Of a stretch of DNA of 64,000 bases, positions 12,543 through 23,463 are shown one piece after another. Origin of the DNA: Histoplasma ohiense (Eukaryota; Ascomycota; Eurotiomycetes; Onygenales; Ajellomycetaceae); NCBI GenBank assembly GCA_017607445.1, contig JAEVHH010000004.1:744001-808000 (forward strand), in the 5' to 3' direction. A program made the position numbers and the translations under genes. The notes beneath the pieces were generated by a model. That model was not told the DNA's origin. It did no database searches and saw nothing but the letters and a program-made list of their open reading frames with translations. Each line of letters starts with the position of its first letter. The first letter of the stretch is position 1.

Positions 12543-13756
12543 TCATTCCAACACAATGTACTTCTCTAAATGCTTTGGTATCGCTTCACGTAGGTTCTTG
12601 CTCTGTAGCCACTTGTTCGAAAATAGGCGATCAGCATATCTGTAAGCGCCATCACATAAAACGGTAACGACGGTGTGGCCCTTGCCCAACTTTTCAGCAA
12701 CTTCCTTGGCCGCAACGACGTTGAGTGCAGAGCTGGCGCCAAGATAGAGACCCTCCTCATCCAGACACCGGTAGACCATCTCGATGCTCTTTTCGTCACT
12801 GATGCTCAAAGCTCCATCTACTAGGTCAATATCCGGTTGCAGATTGTCCGTAACACGGCCCTGGCCAATTCCTTCGGTTATACTACTCCCCGTCCTTTCA
12901 ATAAGCTTTCCGCCGCTTGATATAAAATTGTATAGCACACTTCCCGGTGGATCTGCGAGAAAGCTCTTAACACGCCCGTCGCTGACGGTCTTCAGATATC
13001 TCGTAACACCAGCGAGAGTGCCACCAGTGCCAGTTGCGCAGGTAAAAGCGTCAACTTTGCATCCAGTTTGTGCCCATATTTCTGGGCCTGTGGTCTCAAT
13101 ATGTGCGCGGCGGTTGGCTGTATTATCAAACTGGTTTGTCCAGACAGCGTTGTCCAGCGACTCGGCATGTCTTCTGGCTTGATGATTATAGTTTTGTGGG
13201 TTTTCGAAGGCAACAGCGGGGACCGGGTACACCTCTGCACCTAGAAGTCGTAGGAGATCGATCTTGCCCTGAGACTGCGTGTTGGGCATATATATGACGA
13301 GTTTGTAGCCCTTTGATCGGCACACATGGGCAAGGCCGATTCCGGTATTTCCGGCTGTGCCTTCAACAACCGTTCCACCAGGTTTTAGAAGCCCTCGCTC
13401 CTCCGCGTCCTTGACAACATATAGTGCCGCGCGATCCTTGACGCTGCCTCCCGGGTTTTGGAATTCCGCTTTGCCAAGAACTTCGCAACCAGTCTCCGCT
13501 GAGAGCCGGTTCAATCGTATGAGTGGTGTATTTCCAATTGCTGTCAAAAGAGTCAGTAAATTGAGGCTGTGGTTCGACATAAGTGAAAGATTAGAAAATA
13601 GCTAGGGGTGCGGGAGTTACCTCCGGTGAGGCCCTTAACGACACCTTGCGCCTTCGAAACCTGGATGCCGTAAGCGTTTTTGGACTCAATATGCGCAATA
13701 CTCTGCGTTGCCCTGCAAGCTGTGGTGGAAAATAGTCTGACACTGCTGCGTAACAT
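12543..13756 (-). CDS. Mitochondrial cysteine synthase (O-acetylserine sulfhydrylase) (2 exons)
   Basis: The product is a PLP enzyme expected to form L-cysteine from O-acetylserine and sulfide. Exon 1 is 13756-13621 and exon 2 is 13540-12543; the intron starts GTAACT and ends CAG. The protein is 377 aa. The N-terminus ([18 protein letters not shown]) is Arg/Ser/Thr-rich without acids, as in mitochondrial presequences. Exon 2 holds [14 protein letters not shown], the PLP lysine in [11 protein letters not shown], the phosphate/cofactor loop [11 protein letters not shown] and the glycine loop [11 protein letters not shown]. All are hallmarks of fold-type II beta-substituting enzymes. Fungi carry several paralogues, and this matches the mitochondrial CS2-type form. 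Cystathionine beta-synthase is excluded by length and the lack of CBS domains. Confidence 0.93.
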
Positions 13757-13872
13757 GATTGACGGGTAGATTGACGGGCTAATCTGATCACAGAATGAGT
13801 CAAGATCAATTACATAGCCAGAGCTTCAAGCTGGAGATGGCCATGTTCGATTGCGTGATTACTGAGTGCATG

Positions 13873-13880
13873 GTCACGTG
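13873..13880 (+). promoter_or_regulatory. Cbf1-type site GTCACGTG upstream of cysteine synthase
   Basis: GTCACGTG matches the Cbf1 consensus RTCACRTG and lies about 117 bp upstream of the cysteine synthase ATG. In yeasts, Cbf1 with Met4 activates sulfur-assimilation genes. The site fits the gene's role, but regulation here is inference. Confidence 0.45.
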
Positions 13881-14086
13881 TCACTCATATCAACATTGGA
13901 AGTGCTGAGTTGATCTTGTTAGTTAGTCAGGCCGGGAAGGACGATAATGTAATAATTCTGAGTATGAGAAATGAGAAACAGGCGAGATGATCTTATGTGA
14001 CTTTCAGCAAAGTACTATGTATTATGGAAGGATAGATCTTGTCACCGCCTCGACTTTCCAAGGTTATCTTTTATGCCAAGTATATA

Positions 14087-14094
14087 CACGTGAT
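14087..14094 (-). promoter_or_regulatory. Second CACGTG site in the divergent promoter
   Basis: On the minus strand this reads ATCACGTG, again matching RTCACRTG. It lies between the divergent cysteine synthase and condensin genes, about 330 bp from each start codon, so it could serve either. Confidence 0.35.
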
Positions 14095-14428
14095 ATCGCA
14101 GCCCTTATCTTAACGCGATCGATATGCATTAGCTTTGTTTACGCTTCCCAAATGGGCAATTCGACGTCAACGTAAACAACGTCGGAGAAGATGAGCAAGT
14201 AGCAACTCCACGACAGCATCCGATCCCGACATAGGACAATTGTGTTGGTTTAATCCTGAATAACTTATTGCCTTCTCTTGTTATTGATATATATTTTATT
14301 GCTCATATGATCCCGTTTTCCCACAAAAGCAGCTTTGACCTGTCACCATCGGATACAAATGCCCCCACCTCCCTCTGGGGATAAATTAAAACGACATTGA
14401 CAATTGATCGCGCTTCGGTATATCCAAC

Positions 14429-17400
14429 ATGCCATCTCGAGTTTCTGCTCGGACCTCGTCAGCAACCTCTGTCCGCAAGTCGTCTGCCCCACCCGCTGAA
14501 AAGAATGCGCCGACTGTATTCATCCCCGCGGAGCCCTCACTCCCGACCTCCTCCCCGCATCTCCGGAAAGCCATTATCGAGATTTTCTCAGATGCTCAAC
14601 GTTCAACATCTGGCCACAGGAAGCTTGTCGTGCGGTTAAGGAAAATACAAGAAGGATGTTGTGGATTGCGACAGGAAAAGGCGAAAGGGAAGGGAAACAG
14701 AGCGCATGAAGAGTCCATAAACGATAGCTTCACTGACGGCGACGGAGTGGCGGAAAAGGAGTTTAATATTGAGGTTTCCAGGTGTATTCTGAGAGTTCTT
14801 GGAGTGAAAAAGGCAGAGGGGGCGGGTGATCGGGTCATCAAATTCCTTGGAACTTTCTTAAGAGTAGCTACCGAGAAAGGTATGATGGTCGATGCATGCA
14901 ACTCTGCTATGTTGGCTCTCCTAACGGATTATACAGATTTTGAGCTGTTCCTTCAGGGCGATCCAGATGAGACGCAGTCTCTACCGGAGACCCCTACCTC
15001 CAGGTTAATTTTCAACATCGTGTCAACAATGACTCCACTGCTAGCGGCCAAAGAAAGGATTGTTCGGTATCGTGTAACACAGATCATTACTCACATTGTC
15101 AATTCGTTAGATTCAGTGGATGATGAGTTATATCGCCTCATCCGACAGGGTTTAGTCAAACGAATCAGAGATAAAGAACCCTCCGTTCGTGTCCAGGCCG
15201 TAATGGGGCTTGGGCGACTCGCCGGAAATGAAGACGAGGACGATGACTCGAACAAAAACGATGGGGCAGCAGCGCTCCTGGACAAGCTACTGGACGTCCT
15301 TCAAAATGACACTAGTGCTGAAGTGCGACGGACATTGCTTCTTAACCTTCCATTAACGCCAGCTACCTTGCCTTACCTCCTAGAACGGGCTCGAGACCTG
15401 GATGCATCCACCCGAAGAGCATTGTACTCACGTCTACTTCCGCAATTAGGCGACTTCAGACATCTGTCCTTGTCAATGAGAGAAAAGCTACTGCGATGGG
15501 GTATACGGGATCGCGATGATAATGTCAAGAAAGCGGCTGGTAGGTTATTCTACGAGCGTTGGATTGAGGATTGCGCCGGGAGGTCCGAAACGGGGGAGGA
15601 TGGCGAACGACGCACGGACAAAACTGCGCCACCTAGCATGCCCGCGCTGGTGGAGCTTCTCGAACGGATAGACGTTGTGAACTCTGGAATCGAAGGTGGA
15701 ATTGCTCATGAAGCAATGAGGAACTTCTGGGAAGGACGTCCTGACTACCGTGAAACAGTTGATTTCAATGAACAATTTTGGGAATCTCTCACGCCGGAAA
15801 CAGTGTTCATGGCGCGAAGTTTCAACCAGTTCTGCAAGGAAGAAGGTGATGGCAAATATGATAATTTAGCGGACGAAAAGATTCCTGAAGTTACAGCCTT
15901 GGCGTACTACCTCCATAAATACACGACTGCTCTCTTAGACAGGTTAAGCCGACCAGCAGGGGATGATCGTGCAGAAGAGGAAACTGTCGAATGTGAATTT
16001 GTTGTTGAACAACTCTTGCACATCTGTCTTACTCTTGATTATAGTGATGAAGTTGGCAGAAGAAAGATGTTTTCTCTTCTAAGAGAGACGTTAGCAGTTC
16101 CTAACTTGCCAGAGGAGGTAACAAAGCTTGTCGTGGAGGCTCTGCGAGCGGTTTGCGGCCCTGACGCCGCCGGTGAGAGCGAATTTTGTGGTGTCGTTCT
16201 CGAAGCTGTTGCAGAAGTCCACGATACCATCGTATCAGAGGATAGCTTTGTTTCAGCTAAGTCGGAACAAAGCGAGGAAAGTGGATCCAAATCTAAACGA
16301 AATCGATCTGAGACACCTGAGGATGAGGATGAAGAAGATGAGGGTGACAGTGAGGAGGTTCCCTTTAACAAAGAGGAGGCCAAAGCCAAAATCCTTCGCG
16401 AGATTATGGTGAACATGAAATGCCTCTATATCGCGCAATGTATGCTTCAGAATGTTGAAGGAAACTTGCAGGATAATATGCACCTAGTGACCATGCTGAA
16501 CAACCTGGTGGTTCCAGCGGTCAGGAGCCATGAGGCCCCCATTAGAGAGCGTGGGCTTGAGTGCTTGGGGCTGTGTTGTCTGCTAGATAAGGTAGGTGAA
16601 TTGAAAATCAATGTCATAATTCCTATGGTGATTGTCTCTGCTAACTGCTTCTCAGACACTCGCTGAAGAAAACATGAGTTTGTTCATCCATTGCTACACG
16701 AAAGGCCACGAGGCTCTACAGGAAACAGCGATACGAATTCTTGCCGATATCCTCACTACTCATACTTCAATACTTCTGCCAGTCCAATCGCCAAATGAAA
16801 GCAATTCTGTGGTTCCTCCCCCATTCCAAAAGCCATTGCTCAGGGTGTTCGCCAAGTCATTGAAAGCCAGCTCCCCGCCAATTGTCCAAACGGCAGCTGT
16901 CACTTCATTAGCAAAACTGCTTCTTACTGGCACCTTATCGCCGTCCGGCCCTAATATCCCCTCATCGATCAAAGAGTTAAATGAGAACTCCATTGACACT
17001 CTCCTACAAGCTCTCGTTCTCTCATTCTTCAATCCCCGGACGCAGGATAACCTGGCTCTCAGGCAGGCACTTACCTACTTCCTCCCTGTCTACTGTCACT
17101 CTCGTCCTGCAAACGCTCAACATATGCGCAAAATCGCTGTATCGGTAGTGCACTCAGTTTTATCTGCAGCCGATGATTTCTACTCCTTAGAAGCCGATGA
17201 AGACAGCGACGGAGAGATCGATGACAGCGTAGGGGAAAAGGAAATCAAATCGCTCATGTCAAATGTTGTAGGCATGCTTGCGGAATGGACAGATGACCGG
17301 CGAATCGTTGGATTGGGTGGTGAAGCGCAACTGCCCGGGCTCTCTGTAACTCCCAATGTCACCCCATTCCGTCCCAGCGACAGTCTCCACCTAGCCTTGA

Positions 17401-18176
17401 TGCGGGATATTCTCCAACGCCTTCTCGGAGTGGGCTCCACAAGTGCTTCCACCAAAGAAGAGAAAAAACATCTACTCTCCTTGCTGGGCAAACTGCATGT
17501 TCCATCCCCACCTGCACCTCCAACAGCGCCTTCGCGATCGGGGTCGCGCGTGCCCGATGGTGTAGATGATCATGAAAGTCTTGGCTCCAGCATGCGCTCC
17601 CATAACACCAACACTCAAGTTCAGTTCGCTTCCGATGATGATGGGGAGTTGCCACTGCTTGTGAAAGATCTGTTAGACCAGGCAATCTCCTCCGGTGTTG
17701 CGAGTGATGCGACGAGCAGAAATGCGCTAGTTAAGGCGAAGAACGCGGTCTTGAAGCTTGTCGCTGCGGTGGTGGCGGCATCCAAGACCAATGAGAAGAT
17801 GAGAGATACAAGCCGTGCTGTTTCTGTGAGTAGTATTGCAAGTAACAGTAGCAGCGGCAGACGGGAGAGTGGGATCAGCCAAGCAACTAAACGAAGATCG
17901 AGGGAGGTTTCCGCCACCCCTTCGGCGGCTTCCATGGCATCCATGGCGTCTGTGGCTATCAAAAGGGAGCGGGGGAATGATGGGGAGAGCGTTTTAAGCG
18001 CTGTGCAGAGTGAGGCTGAGAGTGCGAATGCGGATATGGATGGTAGTGGGACGGAAGCTGGGGAAGGAGATGATGGTGATGATACCGTCATTGCTACAAA
18101 CCTTGGTGGTGGCGGGAGGAAACGGGAAAGCACTGCTGAAACAGGGACGGATGTATTTACTGATGCTGAGGAGTAA
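14429..18176 (+). CDS. YCG1: Condensin complex subunit 3 (CAP-G/Ycg1/Cnd3) (2 exons)
   Basis: The product is the HEAT-repeat subunit of condensin that binds the kleisin and DNA during mitotic chromosome compaction. Exons 14429-16591 and 16656-18176 encode 1227 aa, within the family range. The intron starts GTAGGT and ends CAG, phase 0. Helical repeats fill residues of about 40-1000. A typical HEAT motif is RDKEPSVRVQAVMGLGRLAG, followed by DVLQNDTSAEVRRTLLLNLP. The segment ARSFNQFC and the acidic linker before NKEEAKAKILREIMVNMKCL are seen in fungal Cnd3. The C-terminal 200 residues are Ser/Glu/Asp-rich and probably disordered, a likely phosphorylation region. The ATG at 14429 is the first in frame. 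Confidence 0.92.
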
Positions 18177-21100
18177 GGATGGAGGATCTCATGATAATAG
18201 GTACAAGCTATTGTAACCCCGTTGTTTTTACTGGAATTCAATACGAATTTGTCATTGGGATCAGGCTTCTTCGTTGGATGGAGGAGTGAGGTTTTATACA
18301 TATGACTTTTGTGGTTTTTATTTCCTTGTCCTTCCCTCCTGTCTCCGTTGGTTTAAATTTTTGTTGACGTTGGTTCTGGTGTTTTGACTTTCATAATACC
18401 TATCTGGTTTACGCGGTATATATATACGAATGTGGGGACTTTTTTTTTTTTTTTTTTTTTGCAATCTTATCGATCCATTAAAATTCTATACCTCAGCTCG
18501 ACATTGCACCAGTTTATCCGCGGTGACATTTCTGTCTTGCTCTCAGTATAGAGAGCCTTGGAGACCAACCCCCTTGATGGGTGTGGGGGTGTGGCCAATC
18601 CATTTTCAAAATCTTGCAATTCTGAATATGTATGTACTGTACATACATACCTGTACATAGATACGCATATATGATAAATTCGACGTGAGTTCACACGGTA
18701 GCTACGGGTCAATTCTAGAATCCAGTTTTATCTACCGCCAGGTGTTTTTCTCCATTGGGAGAAAGGGAGTGAGTGGTAGGTTCACGTGCATCTATTATTA
18801 CCTTATAAGAACCTTAATGAACGATTCAGACATTGGATATCAATTTCGCTACAGTAAGAGAGATGGGTATACGTAGAAACATATAGTGAAAAGTGCGGGG
18901 CGGGGGGAGGAAAAAGGGGGAGAAGAGCGCAGGGTGGGATAATACAACTAACTAGCTATTAAACGGTTTTGATTTGGCATCGTTCCGCGGAATAGGAAGA
19001 GCGGAGGGATGAGGCTTCGAAAAAGCCGGATTTGATGGTTGAGGAGAAAGGGGAAACTAAAATAAAATCATGAAGAGGAAGGGTAGGGGGGAAAAAGGGG
19101 GGGGTTTGACGTCGAGTAGAATGGGGGAAACAAATGAGGGGTGAACGTGGTTCTCGACAATGATCTCTGGAGACACTTAGCGGAAGGGGAAATAAATACG
19201 GGATAGAGAATTGTGGGGACATAAAAAGGCTGAGGAAGGGAGAGGGAGGACATGCGAAGCACACAGACGCAGAAAAAAAAGGATGTAGGGGAGCGCTCTA
19301 ACTCACACCAAACGAAAACGGAGGGATCAAGGGTTGTCATGAATATTATCGAGATAGACCAAAAGGAGCGGTTAATCAATCACTCAAGCGAAACGTTGCA
19401 GGAGAGGAGGATGGGGGGGAGTGAAGTATTTATATAGTTCATCAAAAGAAGATATGGATGATATAGGAAAAAATATGGAGGAAAAAAAAAACACCAAACC
19501 ACGCTCCTCACTCTAGAGGTTTCCACCCGCCAGTGTTTTTTTGTTTGCTTTCCTCATATTTGAAAAAAAAAAAAAAAAAAAAAAAGTGCAAAGAGAAGAA
19601 GTAAAAATAAAAAAGTTCAATCCATGCAATTTGCCATTTGCCTGCGTTTTGCCATTTTGTCATGCCCAACCAACCAGCCAGCCGGCCAACCAACGAGGGA
19701 GAAGAAGCCCTCAGACGACAGACATATAAAGAAAGCAGCTCCGTTCCGGTTTCTCCAGCCCCAACAGCCGAAAAAAGGTGTCCCCGCTTGCCTCGCTTAG
19801 CGATATAATAATTCCGACAAAAAACACGGCCAAATAATAATGGTAACAGTGGTAATATCAACAATAGATCTGGTTCCTCCAAAAAGGGGGAAGAAAAGAA
19901 GGGGAAAGGAAAGAAGGAAAACAGAAAAGAAAAAGAATTACCCGAATCAAGCTCATAAAACAGAAAGCCGGGAAGAAGAGAAAAAAAAGGGATGGGGATG
20001 GTTTTTTAGAAAGTCAAGGTTGTTCATGACTTTCCCCCTTTTGCCCAATTGCCCAATTTGTCTGTCCTCTTTCCCCTCTCTTTTGACTTTTCCATCTCTT
20101 TTACTTTGTTCCGATGTTAGCGAGTCCCTTTTGCCGTAGATCACCGTGCCGTATCCGCCCATCCCAATTCTTTTGTGTTCACCCATATAAAATCCAATTT
20201 TTGATAAATTTTCTCCGATCCTTTTGTTTTGTCCATTTTCCGCCATTTTCCCTTCCAGGTTTTGTAAAAATAGGGCTATACCAAAAATCCAGACACCGGC
20301 TTGCTTTTTTTTCCATTGATAACGGTTGACAATACCCCCATTTCCCCTAAGTGCCGTGGGGTATTTTGAGGAAAAACTTTCTCATACTATATCATCCCGT
20401 CCCATCCAAAATCAACCCAAGAAAAAGAAAAGAAGAAAAGAAAAAAGAAAAGAAGTAATCAAAAAGCAGAAAACCGACAAAGGGAAAACAAATAGTTTGT
20501 TTCCAACGTCGCCATGCTGACGACTTGGAAACGAAGTTGATATCTCCGCCAAAACAGCATCTATACATGTCCCAATCATGCCATGCCATGCAGTGCTGAA
20601 CAGTCCTCGTTCGCCCACTAATGCTAACCCGTGCAATCCTCAAATTTACCGCTATCCGTTGTTCTCCGCTCGAAAATGATAAAAGAAGCAAAGGAGCCTT
20701 GGAAACTGGTGAATACAAAGAAACAATAAAAAGAACAGAAAAGGGGGGCGCGCGCGGGGGGGGGAACGAGATATAGGAATAGAATAGGCAGACGCAGTAG
20801 ATTAAACAAAAGTGGAAATAGTAAAAATAACACGGGGGTAGCCAAAGTGTAGAAAAAACAAACAAGAAAGTAATGAAAATAAGAAGCCCCCGATCAAAAA
20901 TTGCTTGAACAAAAAATTCCCAGGGTCACAGAAGCGGGATATAATCTTATGCTTAGGGTCAAGGATCGGTCATTGACCGATACGTTACTGCAGATGTAAA
21001 CAAATCGCTGCTTTCCGAAAAAGAACTTCTGTTTCCGCCCAATGCACCAAATATCGCAGGAAACAGACATCTCTATATATAGAGCAGTAGCAATACACCA

Positions 21101-21253
21101 ACGGATGTAACTTGAGGGAATAAAATGTAAAGTAAAAAAAAAAAAGAAGAAGAAGAAAAACGTACGGGCGCTTCCAATCCAAAATCGACCAAAAGACTCA
21201 ATATGGTAGGTCTCCGGGTATGCTCTTAGGAGACCAAAGGTGAATGCAAAAAT
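18177..21253. other. Three-kilobase low-complexity intergenic spacer
   Basis: This lies between the convergent 3' ends of the condensin and Nrp1-like genes. It is dominated by homopurine/homopyrimidine blocks: T22-type run near 18439-18461, purine-rich + strand at about 18890-19500, A runs near 19562-19584, and mixed purine/pyrimidine blocks to 20900. A perfect palindrome sits at 18627-18649. The open frames here (for example 20392-20865 on -) are low-complexity Phe/Ser/Pro or Lys/Arg translations and are not credible genes. Long 3' UTRs from both sides probably cover part of it. Confidence 0.55.
18627..18649. repeat. Perfect inverted repeat, 11-bp arms, 1-nt centre
   Basis: The left arm 18627-18637 (TATGTATGTAC) is exactly complementary to 18639-18649, with a single T between. 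It lies about 450 bp downstream of the condensin stop codon. It is AT-rich and could extrude as a cruciform; no function is known. Related TGTACATACAT strings occur near 24163-24196. Confidence 0.9.
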
Positions 21254-23463
21254 TTATGCTGGAGATTTGTTATTGGACGCACCATTCCTGCGGGAGTCAT
21301 CCACACCGAGGGCACCTAGTCCAGTGCTCAAGAAGGCGAAGGGATCTGCAGAAGCGTCGTTACCATAGAAGTTGCCGTTGGACGCGCCAACCGGTTGAGG
21401 GACGTGGTCTGCACCAGTGAAGGCCGCCTGCGTGGCTGGGTTGCCGAACGAGGCCGCAGAATGGGACGCATTGCTAGACCCGTAGGGAGCATTCATTTGG
21501 TTCATTTGGCTCATTTGGCTCATTAGTGGGTAGGGACCGGAGGCGGCCCCCAGACCAGAGGGGGGCGCGTAGGTGCTTGCAGGACCCCCAAACTGCTGCC
21601 CAAAGGCACCGAAGCCACCTGCACTAGAGGCGAATGGGCCCGGGCCTGGAGTACTTGAAATAGATGCCAGTCCCATTCCGAAGCCTGATGGAGGCTCCAT
21701 TGGGGAGGGGAAAGCAGAGTCCGCGACCACTGCAGCGCCAGAGCGAGGACCACCACAGCGAAGACAATTGATATTCTTTGCGAAATTGTGGTAGCCGCAG
21801 CCCTCAGCGCCGCACTTCCAGTCCCCAGCTCGGAACGGAACAACGCCACCATTTCCGCCCATACCTCGCGTGTGCGCATGGCCTCCGTGGTGTCCCATAT
21901 GGTGCGGCGGGGGCATCATCGACGGGGGGCCATAGCCATAGCCTCCATAACCCATTGGGTCTGGACCAGTACCAACAGCAGGGAAAGAGCAGCGGAAGCA
22001 GGCTGTACGACGCTGGAAGTTAGAAAATCCGCAGGATGGGCAAGTCCAATCACCCGGGCGAGGACGATTCTTGCTAGGAGGGAACGGAGTAAGAATTTCC
22101 GCAGCGTGGTCGAGAACGCGGCTAGAGGAAGGGGATACCTCGATGGCCTTGTCGTTCAGAGCACGCCCATTCATGCAAAGGCTTTCCGCGGCCTAAATAC
22201 AACGAATAAACGTTAAAAAAAAATCGTACAAACTAGATCAACAAATAAAAAATTGACGACAAATACGTACTTCTTCATGAGATGAGAAAACAGCAAATCC
22301 CGTGCCGGTAGGTTTGTGCTGATCCGGGGTTCTCAGGGTCCAAAAAGCAATTGGGCGGCCTCCGAACTGGGTGTACCAACTCTCCAGCTCGGACTGGGTG
22401 GTGTCGTGCGGAAGGCCACTCATGTGGAGAACTTTGCTGCGTTCGGCCAAGAAAGCACGGACATCAGCTCGAGCGTCCATTGGGCGAGTGAGAATCTCAG
22501 GGTGTTCATGGGGGGGTTGTGATTTTCGGATCAATCCGTGGAGGACTCGGGCTAGGGTAATGGCCTCCTCCATAGCACGCCTTGGAGACGCCGGAGCCAG
22601 AGCCTGCAGATGGAAGGGAAGATTATGTTTGATGGGAGCGGATGACTGCATGGGCTCGACCTCGAGAGCAGCACATATGTTTGCTAGATCACTGGGGCCG
22701 AACGGGAGCGATTCCGGGTGGTGTTGCTGCCATCGCTGGTATTCCGTCCGCAGATCAAAGGTACGTGAGTGCTGGAGGTATGGGGGAAGAACAACCGCCT
22801 TGTCCCGGGCTTCACGAGGTAGCTGGACACGCATGTCCCAAGAATCCAATGTGACGAAGGAGAACTCGAGGTTCTTGGAGAGGAGATGCTCCTGGGTGAA
22901 GGCATCGAACTGGTTGATGGCGTCTCGGAATGTTCCAGCTGAGCGAACATGTTCCCAGGTAAGGGTAGTCAAGCTCGCTGAGCAACCCCCATCAGCCAAG
23001 TGTTCACAACAATGCAGGTTGAGGGACCTCGAGTCTCCGGGGTGAGATCAAGGGCTTCACTTACTGCAAAGGGGTGTAATGGGAGTATTTACGGGCTTCA
23101 CCAAGACACTCTCGCGATGCAACTAATTTAAAGGGGGAAGGTTAGCCAGCAAGCACAATCTTCATCTAAGCGATCCCCGGTTCCCGGGATAGGTGTAATG
23201 ATATAAAAGCTTAAAAAAAAAAAAAGGGATAAAAAAAAACCCAACACTGATTCTCCTGTTTATTTTCTTTCGTGGTTTATCCCCGAATACCAACCAACAG
23301 GACTCACCTCCTTGCAGTTTTCAGCATCCAGCAATATCCAGCCCAATTCGATGACCTCTGCGGAGTCCTTGGTGACATAAACACCGTGTTCATCACAGGT
23401 GGTAGCAACATGGATAACGACATAGCGGTCCAGTTTCGGGGAGGGCGCGTGAATAGCAGCCAT
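21254..23463 (-). CDS. NRP1: Nrp1-like RNA-binding protein: degenerate exonuclease, RRM, two RanBP2 zinc fingers (4 exons)
   Basis: Proposed exons on the minus strand are 23463-23308, 23122-23065, 22977-22271 and 22192-21254, giving 619 aa. Donors are GTGAGT, GTAAGT and GTACGT; acceptors end in AG. Residues of about 10-240 resemble an ERI-1-type DEDDh exonuclease (start LDRYVVIHVATTCDE; NTPITPLCTSLTTLTWEHV). The expected acidic D-x-E of motif I is replaced by H-x-x-T, so catalysis is unlikely. An RRM covers about 252-326 (VLHMSGLP, GTGFAVFSS). RanBP2-type fingers lie at about 354-375 (GDWTCPSCGFSNF) and 430-453 (GDWKCGAEGCGYHNF). The C-terminus is rich in Gly, Ser, Ala, Pro and Met and is probably disordered. 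Yeast Nrp1 is an RNA-binding stress-granule protein; the same role here is inference. Confidence 0.88.
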
